Shown piece by piece: positions 34,955 to 43,755 of a stretch of 64,000 bases of DNA. The position numbers were made by a program, and so were the translations under genes. Every line of letters begins with the position of its first letter. Within the stretch, counting starts at the first letter, position 1. The stretch lies in the NCBI GenBank assembly GCA_035772735.1, contig JASDFA010000020.1, forward strand, positions 12,503,501-12,567,500, given 5' to 3'. The notes beneath the pieces were generated by a model. That model was not told where the DNA came from, did no database searches, and was given only the letters and a program-made list of their open reading frames with translations. This DNA is from Datura wrightii (taxonomy: Eukaryota > Streptophyta > Magnoliopsida > Solanales > Solanaceae).

Positions 34955-35147
34955 AATAGGTTGGAAGTGTCCTAGGGTTTCTAAAAGCCGCATTAAGTAG
35001 AGTGTTTTTCATGGGTGTGAAGCGCGCCACACTTATGACAAAGAGGCTACTAGACGTTTAGGAAATGTTCCCTTCTTTCATTATCCATGTCATGCGATGA
35101 AAAGTCTTTATATCCTTCTAATTCATGTTATTCATGATTGCAGAATC

Positions 35148-35517
35148 ATGGCATGTCGAAGAATGAATGGAAGGAGGAATTGAGGTGGTGAAGGCCACGA
35201 GGATGGAAACGGTTATGGGCAACAGCCAACCCCACCAGTTCTGGAGCCTCAAGCACAAAAGCCAGCCGCTCAGGCTGAGTTACTGGCCGCTATTCAAATG
35301 CTCGCTCAGGCCTTGACATCTCAAGTCAATCAACAAGTCGTTGTGCACGTTCCTCAAATTGGAAATGCAACGGCGGCCAGAGTCCGAGACTTCTTGAGAA
35401 TGAACCCACCGGAGTTTCTGGGGTCCAAGGTAGATGAGGACCCGCATGATTTCATCGATGAGATTGTCAAGATCACCCAGGTTATGGGGTGAGTAGTGTT
35501 GAGTGCGCAGAGTTGGC
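35148..35517 (+). pseudogene. gag: E4 gag, N-terminal piece
   Basis: Starts at ATG 35148 with MACRRMNGRRN and an early stop, then the gag segment IQMLAQALTSQVNQQ and DFLRMNPPEFLGSKVDEDPH (35298-35492). A frameshift follows at about 35490. Gag homology runs directly up to the TTGGC at 35513-35517, where element G interrupts it, and resumes after G at 41492. Confidence 0.88.
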
Positions 35518-36952
35518 TGATAATGGGCAAAAATATATGCCCGAGATACTCTTTATTACTTCAATTAGTCTTGTTTATCTAAGTTATTGTATACATTTTC
35601 ATGTAATTTTATATAATGTGGAGATATGTGCTAACCAACATGATTAGCCTTTGTTTTGTAGGTTTTGATGATGTTTGAGTAACTAATCCATGAGTTGGTG
35701 AAGTAGAAGCTTGGAAACGGAATTAACACGCGAACGTCAGCAAGGAAGAGGCACAAAACAGTCCACCGGCGCGTCGACAAGGTGCCACGGCAGGCAGGCC
35801 ACTCAAAACAGCCCACCTGCGCATTGGCAACGTGCCACGGCAGGTGGACTCCGCGACCATGGGGCTACAACGCGCTGCCCAGGCAGCGTGACACGTTGCC
35901 AACGCGGCAAGGTGCTGCCTGGGCCGATTTCGGGTGATTTTCCAGAGAGCCTCCGCGTTCGTAGCGTGTCACGGAGGCCGTGCTCCGCGATGCACTCCGT
36001 GACACGTTGCTTGTTAATCCGAGAAAGATTCCTACTAATATAAATAGCACACTTAGGTTTATTTTTCATAATTCAGACTTGGTGGAGCTAGGACGTGGGT
36101 TAGCAGCAGTTGAGGGACGAAAAAGCTAAGGGTTTTTCTCTCTTTCTTTCTTCTTTCAATCAATTGTACGTATGATTTACACTCATTTGAGGATGATCAA
36201 TCCACAAATGAGTGGCTAATTCTCTTCCTTGCTAAGGTTTTGAACATGTGTATTGAATTTTGATTGTGAATTATATGGTTTTCATCTTCTTCTTTCATGT
36301 TGTTCTTTTAATTCTTGTTCTTACTGCATTACTGTGTGGCCAACATTAATGTACATCTAAAAAGTTCAATTTCACTCGAGAGAGCAAGAAATTGGAAAGT
36401 TGTGAATTAATAGGGTATTGTTCTTAACTTGATTTGGGAAAATTGGGTTTTGATGTGCTTTCCTGATAGAAATATACTTGAAAGCCGTATTAGTCAATTT
36501 AGGAACCGGAATTGTATTGCTAGGTCATAAATTGCATTTGATCACAGAAATGTAGACGAATGGTTTATGATTCTAAAGTGAGATTAAATATGAGAGTTTT
36601 AATCTCTAGGCTAATGTTCTTGGCTAGCAACATGAAGAGAAGAATAACCGAATTATGATTACTATCGAATTCATTACTTGTTCTTAACCTTGGCATGCTC
36701 TTATCCATAGTTTCAATTCAAGTAAATATTTGTTAATAGTTTTAGTATATAGTTTATAAACAAAATTATTTAACTTTTGGTTACATTGTTGTCAAACATA
36801 ATTAGAAGTAAACTAGAATATAGTATACTTAAGCAATTTTACTTATCCAGAGTCTCCTTGGATCGATACTTGGCTTACTTAGCCACTTTATTACTTGTTT
36901 GACCACGTGCACTTGCGTGTCGGTTTTTAACCCATACCGAACCACCCGAACA
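35518..36952 (+). repeat. G 5' LTR
   Basis: 1,435 bp from TGATAATGGGCA to CCCGAACA. The start has a small inverted repeat, GGGCA and TGCCC, also present in family B LTRs. A TATA box TATAAATA is at 36039-36046, preceded by a GC-rich block (35760-36010) with CGTGCCACGG, GCGTGACACGTTG and GCGTGTCACGGAGGC. It ends with GACCACGTGCACTTGCGTG plus about 33 bases. Chance ORFs (for example 35711-36043) recur in the 3' LTR and are not genes. Confidence 0.95.
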
Positions 36953-36958
36953 AGTTTT

Positions 36959-36976
36959 TGGCGCCGTTGCCGGGGA
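36959..36976 (+). other. G primer binding site, tRNA-Asp
   Basis: TGGCGCCGTTGCCGGGGA matches the complement of the 3' end of plant tRNA-Asp(GUC) over 18 bases, six bases after the LTR end. This primer is typical of Athila-lineage elements and places G there even though it lacks pol. Confidence 0.92.
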
Positions 36977-37120
36977 GGCTAGGCGATTTGTGAAATTGTG
37001 TTAAGTGTAAATGTACTGTATTTTTGTTTTATTTTCTTAAGTGTTGACAACTTGATCTTAGTATTTGTTTTAATTCTTTGTTCATTTTAATTTTTCTCTC
37101 TTTCGGATACCCTCATTGAC

Positions 37121-38059
37121 ATGACATCTTGGAATATAAATGGTGGATACGCATATTTCGGCGAATCTTGCATGAATTGTGGAGGACCCCACTTGTGGAA
37201 AAACTGTAACACGTGCAATATATGTGGGTGTCAATATGGCCATTGGGGTGATTGTCCAAAGGCATATTTCCCTCCCCCAAGCCCCTACTATGATCCTTTT
37301 GTTGTTTTTGCTGAATATAGGCATGTTGAAAATGAGGACTTGGGACGCCAAGTTCAAATAGAGGACATGATGAAACAACTCCTGGAGCAATCAGAAGCAA
37401 TGAAGGAGTCGGTGGCAGAATTGATAATTCAGCAAAAGGAGAATGTAGAGGTTGTAAGTAGGATGAGCGTCAAACTCACAGAGATGTGTGCTGAGGCTGA
37501 AGCTTGTGATAATTTGCAGGTGACAGTTTTAGCCGATATTCAAGAGGAACTACAAGAGGAATACAAGGGTGAATTTTTGGATGAAGCCCCACAATTAGAA
37601 TCTCTTGAGTGTCTCCGTGATCGGCTCATACCTATAGAAATTCCATTCATGGAAGAAGAAAAAGAATATCTCCCATTTGACCTTAATGGAGAAATAGATG
37701 TCGATGTTGAAAAGGTGTACACAAGTAAGGAAGTCAAGCACAAAGCAATTTCAGAGTTGAGGTGTATTGGACCACACTCTACGCATTTTTTGACGTTAAG
37801 TTTGGTTGACAACATAGAAATAGAGTCTTCCAAGTTTATAGAGAAATGTCTAGAGGAGGACCAAGCCCCATATATTCTGAAATTTGCTAACTCAGAGAGA
37901 CAAAATGACTTCGCTTACATAGGGGCCAATAGGTTCAAAAGAAAACATCTACTGCTTGGTCCTTACAATTTTTCACCACCACCCCTAGAGCATAAGAGGA
38001 AATTAGAAAAGAAATTAGGGGTGAGATTCATATCCTCAAGGTGGAGGAAAAAGTGGTGA
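37121..38059 (+). CDS. G ORF: zinc-knuckle, coiled-coil protein (gag-like)
   Basis: Intact 312-codon ORF with a true ATG. Residues 17-29 form CX2CX3HX4C (C17, C20, H24, C29), the short knuckle seen in Athila gag proteins; residues 32-45 give a second, unusual CX2CX5HX3C (C32, C35, H41, C45). A Pro/Tyr-rich linker (50-60) follows, then a long acidic, heptad-like helix (about 66-150) likely to form a coiled coil. The last 45 residues are strongly basic and end RWRKKW. I do not recognise residues 150-312. RNA binding plus self-association would suit a minimal packaging protein; that is inference. No catalytic motif is present. Confidence 0.75.
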   Translation: MTSWNINGGYAYFGESCMNCGGPHLWKNCNTCNICGCQYGHWGDCPKAYFPPPSPYYDPFVVFAEYRHVENEDLGRQVQIEDMMKQLLEQSEAMKESVAELIIQQKENVEVVSRMSVKLTEMCAEAEACDNLQVTVLADIQEELQEEYKGEFLDEAPQLESLECLRDRLIPIEIPFMEEEKEYLPFDLNGEIDVDVEKVYTSKEVKHKAISELRCIGPHSTHFLTLSLVDNIEIESSKFIEKCLEEDQAPYILKFANSERQNDFAYIGANRFKRKHLLLGPYNFSPPPLEHKRKLEKKLGVRFISSRWRKKW

Positions 38060-38067
38060 AACTTGGT

Positions 38068-38131
38068 ACGTCGTGCGGCGACGTAAAATTAGGCGCTGTT
38101 TGGGAGGCAACCCAAGGGTACCACAGGTACC
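38068..38131 (+). other. Three consecutive hairpins just after the G ORF
   Basis: Starting 9 bases after the stop codon: ACGTCG-TGCGG-CGACGT (38068-38084, 6-bp stem); TTGGG-AGGCAA-CCCAA (38100-38115, 5-bp stem); GGTACC-ACA-GGTACC (38117-38131, 6-bp stem). The middle one resembles the GGGAGGCAACCCA string known downstream of pol in Athila elements. They could be an RNA packaging or termination structure. Confidence 0.7.
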
Positions 38132-40058
38132 ATTTTAATTTCTTGCAATTGAGTTAATTTTTGTTTATTTTCATCTTGTGTTGTTTTGGTGGAAAGTTAA
38201 GCGCAGATGGAGGGGAAGTCTGAGTACCCGTGGAGGAGGAAGCTAACAAGCATGGAAGAGAAAAAGTGTGGGGTTGACCACCCACTTGTGCAAAGTCGAA
38301 GAAACGCATGCTGTTAGCTAAGCCTAAAGGCCTCAGGGAGTATTTCTCACCCTTTGTAAATTTTAATTTGATGTTATGAGGACATAGCATGATTTAAGTG
38401 TGGGGTGAGGGAAATTTCAAGGGAAATTTCAGAATTTTCTGTGCTTAACGATTTTGGTGAATGTAATGCTTGTGCAAAAGTTGGTGAGAAAATTTGAAAA
38501 TTTTGAAAATTTTTTGTGGATTAAGCATGACTTCATCACCCGTTGGTTTTTCTTTTCGGTTCTTTTCCGATGGGGGGTCTTTGAACCGGAGAATAAAAAT
38601 TTTTTATTTTTTTTTCTTTTTCTTTCTTTCCTTTGTCTGTATATAGTGTTTTTAGTCATAGTTAGGGACTGTTTCCGATGATGGATGGATGACGACCGTC
38701 TTGAGGAAAATTAGTCAGTAGGATGGTTTTTGAAACCATAACTAATTGGTGCTTGATGTTCTTGTTATGTGCTATACGTGATTGTAAGATGCAAGTATGT
38801 TCAGTGTTGAAGCATGCAAGTGTATAACTTTGTTTGAGACATTTAGGCTCTTGAATTTGACTCAATATGATGGAAGCTTACTTCTGAATTCTTGTGATTA
38901 GCTGAGTAAGAGTCTACTGATTGTGTCTTGATTTGAGCATGTGCCATGAGTGTAAGGTTTTTGAGTATTCCGTGCTATTGTGGATTGTCTAGAACTTGTC
39001 TGGTGTGTTTATAAAACAAAATGAAGGATGTGAATTGGAGGAAATGATATAGGCATTTCTTTGAATGAACCAACTTTTTATCCCTCATTATACCTACCTT
39101 GAAAAATTAATCCTAGTTAACCCCATTGAGCCTTGAGCCTATTCTTTGACAGCTGCAACATAAGCTTAATCCTTTTTCTTTCATTAGCCTTGAAATTGAA
39201 CCAAAACTCCGAAGCGCTTAAAGGAAAAATCCGAAATGGTAAAGGAGTGAGAAGAATGGAAAAGAAGGAAAAATAGCAAGTTGTAAATAGTTGAGAAAAG
39301 GAAAAAGGTGCATTTGTGTGAAAATGGTTGGTTATTAGTAGGGAGTAAGAAAAGGAATGAATGAAACATATTGCTTAAGTACTCCTTACTAATAAGCTAA
39401 AAGTGTCGAAATAAATGGGGGAACAAAAGAGGAAAAAGAAAACTAAAAGGAGAAAAAAAGGTGAAGTGAGGGAAGGGAAGTTTGTAATGAAGGCGTGATG
39501 TATTAAAAGCGCTTAGGAAAGATAGTCACTATTACTGATCATAATAGTACCTACCCGCACCTGAGTTACATTACAACCTAAAAAGTCCTACTTGATCTTA
39601 CATTCACACATCCTTATATTAGTGGAATAAAACACTAAGGGCAAGCTTATGGGTCATTACATAATGCATGTGAATTCTTTGTGAGAGTGAGCGTAATTCT
39701 ATTCATGTACCCACACATGTTGTGATGTAAAAAATTGTTTTTGCGTGTGATTGGGTAACTCTCTTTCCGTGAGGGGCACATGTTGAAAGAAGGATATATT
39801 TCATGTGGGATTTCTTAGTCAGATGATTTGCATGAGTTTGCTAAAATTGAGAGTCGATTCTTGAGGTTAAGAAGTCTTAACATGGTTGTACTTCATTTCA
39901 ATGATCAAATCAGGCATGCTCTATTTTTAGCTTGTATCTTACGTAATCATTATAGCCGTAACCTGAATTATCTTGCTAAATTAGTTATGTAGGAGTCTGC
40001 ATTTGCATGATATATAAAAGGTTGTTCGAGGACGAACAAGTCTTTAAGTGTGGGGTTG
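38132..40058 (+). other. G 3' untranslated region with internal and terminal polypurine tracts
   Basis: No ORF. Notable pieces: a polypurine-like TTTAAGTGTGGGGTGAGG at 38393-38410; the block GATGGATGGATGACGACCGT (38682-38701), which is also in C2; a purine-rich stretch at 39200-39500 dominated by A and G; the hairpin TTGTTCGAGGACGAACAA (40022-40039); and the terminal tract CTTTAAGTGTGGGGTTG that meets the LTR at 40059. The two tracts share TTTAAGTGTGGGGT. Confidence 0.8.
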
Positions 40059-41491
40059 TGATAACGGGCAAAAATATATGCCCGAGATACTCTTTATTAC
40101 TTCAATTAGTCTTGTTTATCTAAGTTATTGTATACATTTTCATGTAATTTTATATAATATGGAGATATGTGCTAACCAACATGATTAGCCTTTGTTTTGT
40201 AGGTTTTGATGATTTTTGAGTAACTAATCCATGAGTTGGTGAAGTAGAAGCTTGGAAACGGAATTAACACGCGAACGTCAGCAAGGAAGAGGCACAAAAC
40301 AGCCCACCGGCGCGTCGACAAGGTGCCACGGCAGGCAGGCCGCTCAAAACAGCCCACCTGCGCATTGGCAACGTGCCACGGCAGGTGGACTCCGCGACCA
40401 TGGGGCTACAACGCGCTGCCCAGGCAGCGTGACACGTTGCCAACGCGGCAAGGTGCTGCCTGGGCCGATTTCGGGTGATTTTCCAGAGAGCCTCCGCGTT
40501 CGTAGCGTGTCACGGAGGCCGTGCTCCGCGATGCACTCCGTGACACGTTGCTTGTTAATCCGGGAAAGATTCCTACTAATATAAATAGCACACTTAGGTT
40601 TATTTTTCATAATTCAGACTTGGTGGAGCTAGGACGTGGGTTAGCAGCAGTTGAGGGACGAAAAAGCTAAGGGTTTTTCTCTCTTTCTTTCTTCTTTCAA
40701 TCAATTGTACGTATGATTTACACTCATTTGAGGATGATCAATCCACAAATGAGTGGCTAATTCTCTTCCTTGCTAAGGTTTTGAACATGTGTATTGAATT
40801 TTGATTATGAATTATATGGTTTTCATCTTCTTCTTTCATGTTGTTCTTTTAATTCTTGTTCTTACTGCATTAGTGTGTGGCCAACATTAATGTACATCTA
40901 AAAAGTTCAATTTCACTCGAGAGAGCAAGAAATTGGAAAGTTGTGAATTAATAGGGTATTGTTCTTAACTTGATTTGGGAAAATTGGGTTTTGATGTGCT
41001 TTCCTGATAGAAATATACTTGAAAGCCGTATTAGTCAATTTAGGAACCGGAATTGTATTGCTAGGTCATAAATTGCATTTGATCACAGAAATGTAGACGA
41101 ATGGTTTATGATTCTAAAGTGAGATTAAATATGAGAGTTTTAATCTCTAGGCTAATGTTCTTGGCTAGCAACATGAAGAGAAGAATAACCGAATTATGAT
41201 TACTATCGAATTCATTACTTGTTCTTAACCTTGGCATGCTCTTATCCATAGTTTCAATTCAAGTAAATATTTGTTAATAGTTTTAGTATATAGTTTATAA
41301 ACAAAATTATTTAACTTTTGGTTACATTGTTGTCAACATAATTAGAAGTAAACTAGAATATAGTATACTTAAGCAATTTTACTTATCCAGAGTCTCCTTG
41401 GATCGATACTTGGCTTACTTAGCCACTTTATTACTTGTTTGACCACGTGCACTTGCGTGTCGGTTTTTAACCCCTACCAAAGCACCAAACA
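40059..41491 (+). repeat. G 3' LTR
   Basis: 1,433 bp, nearly identical to the 5' LTR; TATA box at 40580-40587. Differences are scattered single bases, concentrated in the last 20 bases (CCCCTACCAAAGCACCAAACA against CCCATACCGAACC-type sequence). Followed directly by the target duplication TTGGC. Confidence 0.95.
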
Positions 41492-41839
41492 TTGGCCTCC
41501 TACCAGTTGAAGGGGGTTGCGCATATTTGGTTCCTCCAATGGAAGGATAGCAGGGTCGCAGTAGCAGGTCCGATTATGTGGGAGGAGTTTCAGATTGCAT
41601 TCCTAGATCGGTTCTTCCCTCGGGAGATGAGGGAGCTCAAGGCAGCTGAGTTTGCAAACATGAAGCAGGGAAGGATGACAGTTCTAGAGTATTCCTTTGA
41701 GTTCACTCTCCTATAGAAATATGCCCCGGAGTTAGTGGCTAACCAGAGGGCAGGGGTGAGCAGATTTGTGCATGGTATAGCAGGATATTTGGACAAGGAG
41801 TGTCGGATTGCTATGCTTCACCAGGATATGGATTTCCCT
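41492..41839 (+). pseudogene. gag: E4 gag, central piece
   Basis: Resumes gag after element G: ASYQLKGVAHIWFLQWKD, then AFLDRFFPREMRELKAAEF and MTVLEYSFEFTLL, a stop at 41714-41716, then YAPELVANQRAGVSRFVHG-type sequence. It is colinear with E3 gag at 18420-18750. It breaks off at TCCCT (41835-41839), where the solo LTR begins. Confidence 0.9.
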
Positions 41840-43255
41840 TGATCTTGGGCAAATTTATATGCCCAAGTGATACTCAAATGTGTCATTTTGCCTTGTTTAT
41901 CTATCGATGTTTATACATTCTCATGTGATTTGTAATAAAATGTGAATTTATACTAACCAACATGATTAGCATTGTTTTGCTGGAAAAATATAAAGTTATG
42001 GAGCTATGATGCATGTTGGGAGAGATCGGGATTGGACTCGGAAGCTAGCAAGGAAAAAAATCACTTGAAGGCACGAATTAAAGGGGCTTCGCGATGGAGC
42101 TGTGTCATGCTGCCATCGCGGATGCATTCTGCCTGGATGGTGAAATTATGTCTATTTCTAGAGGAGGTGCGCGTTGGGGCCATGGCACGTTGGCCTAGCC
42201 CCGCGTTGCACGTCGTGCCACGTTGGGCCTAAATACCTGGACGTCCGGATTTCAGTAAGGGCCCGCGTTGGTGGCGTGTCACGGAGGCAGTGCTCCGCGA
42301 TGCACTCTGTGACACGCTGCTTGTTATTCCGGGAAAAATTCTCACTAGTATAAATAGAACACTTAGGTTCAATTTTAATTATTCTGACTTGGTGGAGCAA
42401 GAACGTGGGTTACAGGCAGTTGAGGGGACGAAAATCTCAGGGTTTTTCTCTATCTCCTTCTTCTTTATTTCAATTGCTTGTATGATTAACACTCATTTAA
42501 CGATGTTCAATCCACAAATGAGTGGCTAAATTCCCTTCTTGATGAGGTTAAGAACAATTATATTGAAATGTGATTATTGATAAATTGGTTTTTCATCTTT
42601 TGTTCCATGGTTGTTCTATTGATTCTTGTTCTTACTGCATTAATGTGTAGCCAACGTTAATGTATATCTAAAAAGTCCGATTTCACTCGAGAGAGCAAGA
42701 AATTGGAAAGTTGTGAATTGATAGGATATGATCTTTTCTTAGTTTGGGAAAATTGAGAATTGATTTACGTTCAAGATAGAAATATACCTAAAAGTCGTAT
42801 TAGTCAATTAAGGAATCAATTTTGTATGGCTAGAACATGAATTTCGTTTTATCACAGAAATGTAGGTGGAAGGTTCATGATTCTTAAGTTGGGTTAAATA
42901 CGAGAGTTTTAATCCATGGGCAATAATTCTTGACTAGCAACCGGAGGAAAGATTAACCAAATTGTATCGATAATTTATTTCTCTACAAGTTCATTTAACC
43001 TCAGCATGCTCATACTTATAGTTCAGACTCAATTTGTATATTCATTTTAGACTTAGTATAAAATTAGGAAACAAAATATCAAATTTCTCTTCACACTGTT
43101 GTCTGCATTTTAGAGTTAAAGTTTATTGACACTTGAGTAGATTGTTACTTTAGTCCAGTCTCTGTGGGATCGATACTTGGCTTACTTGAGCCACTTTACT
43201 ACTTGTTCGACCACGTGCACTTGCGTGTAGTTATATACCCAAAAACCACCGAACA
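41840..43255 (+). repeat. Solo LTR, family B (copy 2), inserted in E4 gag
   Basis: 1,416 bp from TGATCTTGGGCA to CCGAACA, flanked by the perfect duplication TCCCT (41835-41839 and 43256-43260). TATA box TATAAATA at 42349-42356. The GC-rich block (42085-42310) has CTTCGCGATGGAGC, GCCATCGCGGATG, GCCATGGCACGTTGG and CGTGTCACGGAGGC. It is colinear with copy 1 (22564-23987). Confidence 0.95.
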
Positions 43256-43755
43256 TCCCTCGCATGGTGTTGTACGCCCAGCAGATGGGGGTAGCACATT
43301 CAAGGGAGAGGGAGACCAAGAGGGCCAAGACAGAGGATCATAGATTCTCTCAGCAGTGGTCCGGTGGTGGGCACCAACAGCAGATTCACTAGAGATCATT
43401 AGCCCCAGCATCTTCGGCATTGATTGTGCCATCTAGGCCCAAACATAATTAAAGAGGGCGAGCGTCAGGCTCAAGGGGTCAGAGTAAATCGCAGATTCCA
43501 GCATCCCAGCTTATAACAGATGTGGTCGAGGGCACACATGCCAGTGTTTGGCAGGTTCAGGAGCCTGTTTTGGCTGCGGGCAGCCTAGACATATGCTCAG
43601 AGATTATCCAGCTGCGAGACAGGATCAGGTTGGGGGCCGAGGCCCATCTTCTAGTTCAGCATCCCCTCCCCCACGCTCAGCACATTAGAGGGCATCTACT
43701 AGCACAGCTAGTGGTCAGCGCCAGAACATATTCTATGCCTTAGCCACTCGTCAGG
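43256..43755 (+). pseudogene. gag: E4 gag, C-terminal piece
   Basis: Gag continues from the solo LTR with MVLYAQQMGVAHSRERETKR, then a Gln/Ser-rich tail. The zinc knuckle region (about 43505-43615) is disordered by frameshifts; only fragments such as CFGCGQPRHM-like residues can be traced in changing frames. It leads into the gag-pol spacer with ASTSTASGQRQNIFYALA-like sequence. Confidence 0.75.

Larger units (their letters stand above)
35518..41491 (+). mobile_element. G: complete non-autonomous Athila-like LTR element
   Basis: 5,974 bp, LTRs at 35518-36952 and 40059-41491, flanked by the perfect duplication TTGGC (35513-35517 and 41492-41496). It has a tRNA-Asp primer site, one intact ORF of 312 codons, structured and purine-rich 3' sequence, and a polypurine tract, but no protease, RT, RNase H or integrase. 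By eye the LTRs differ at roughly 15 positions in 1.43 kb, about 1 per cent, so the insertion is recent. It must have moved with enzymes supplied by an autonomous relative. Confidence 0.96.

Noticed and set aside
35711..36069. Overlapping ORFs of 110 and 88 codons, repeated at 40252-40610
   Set aside because: They lie inside the two LTRs of element G and recur only because the LTRs are copies; there is no protein family signal, and the GC-rich block simply lacks stops.
38429..38681. Overlapping ORFs of about 75 codons on both strands
   Set aside because: Low-complexity T- and A-rich sequence of the G 3' untranslated region; one translates to Phe/Leu runs and the other to Lys runs.
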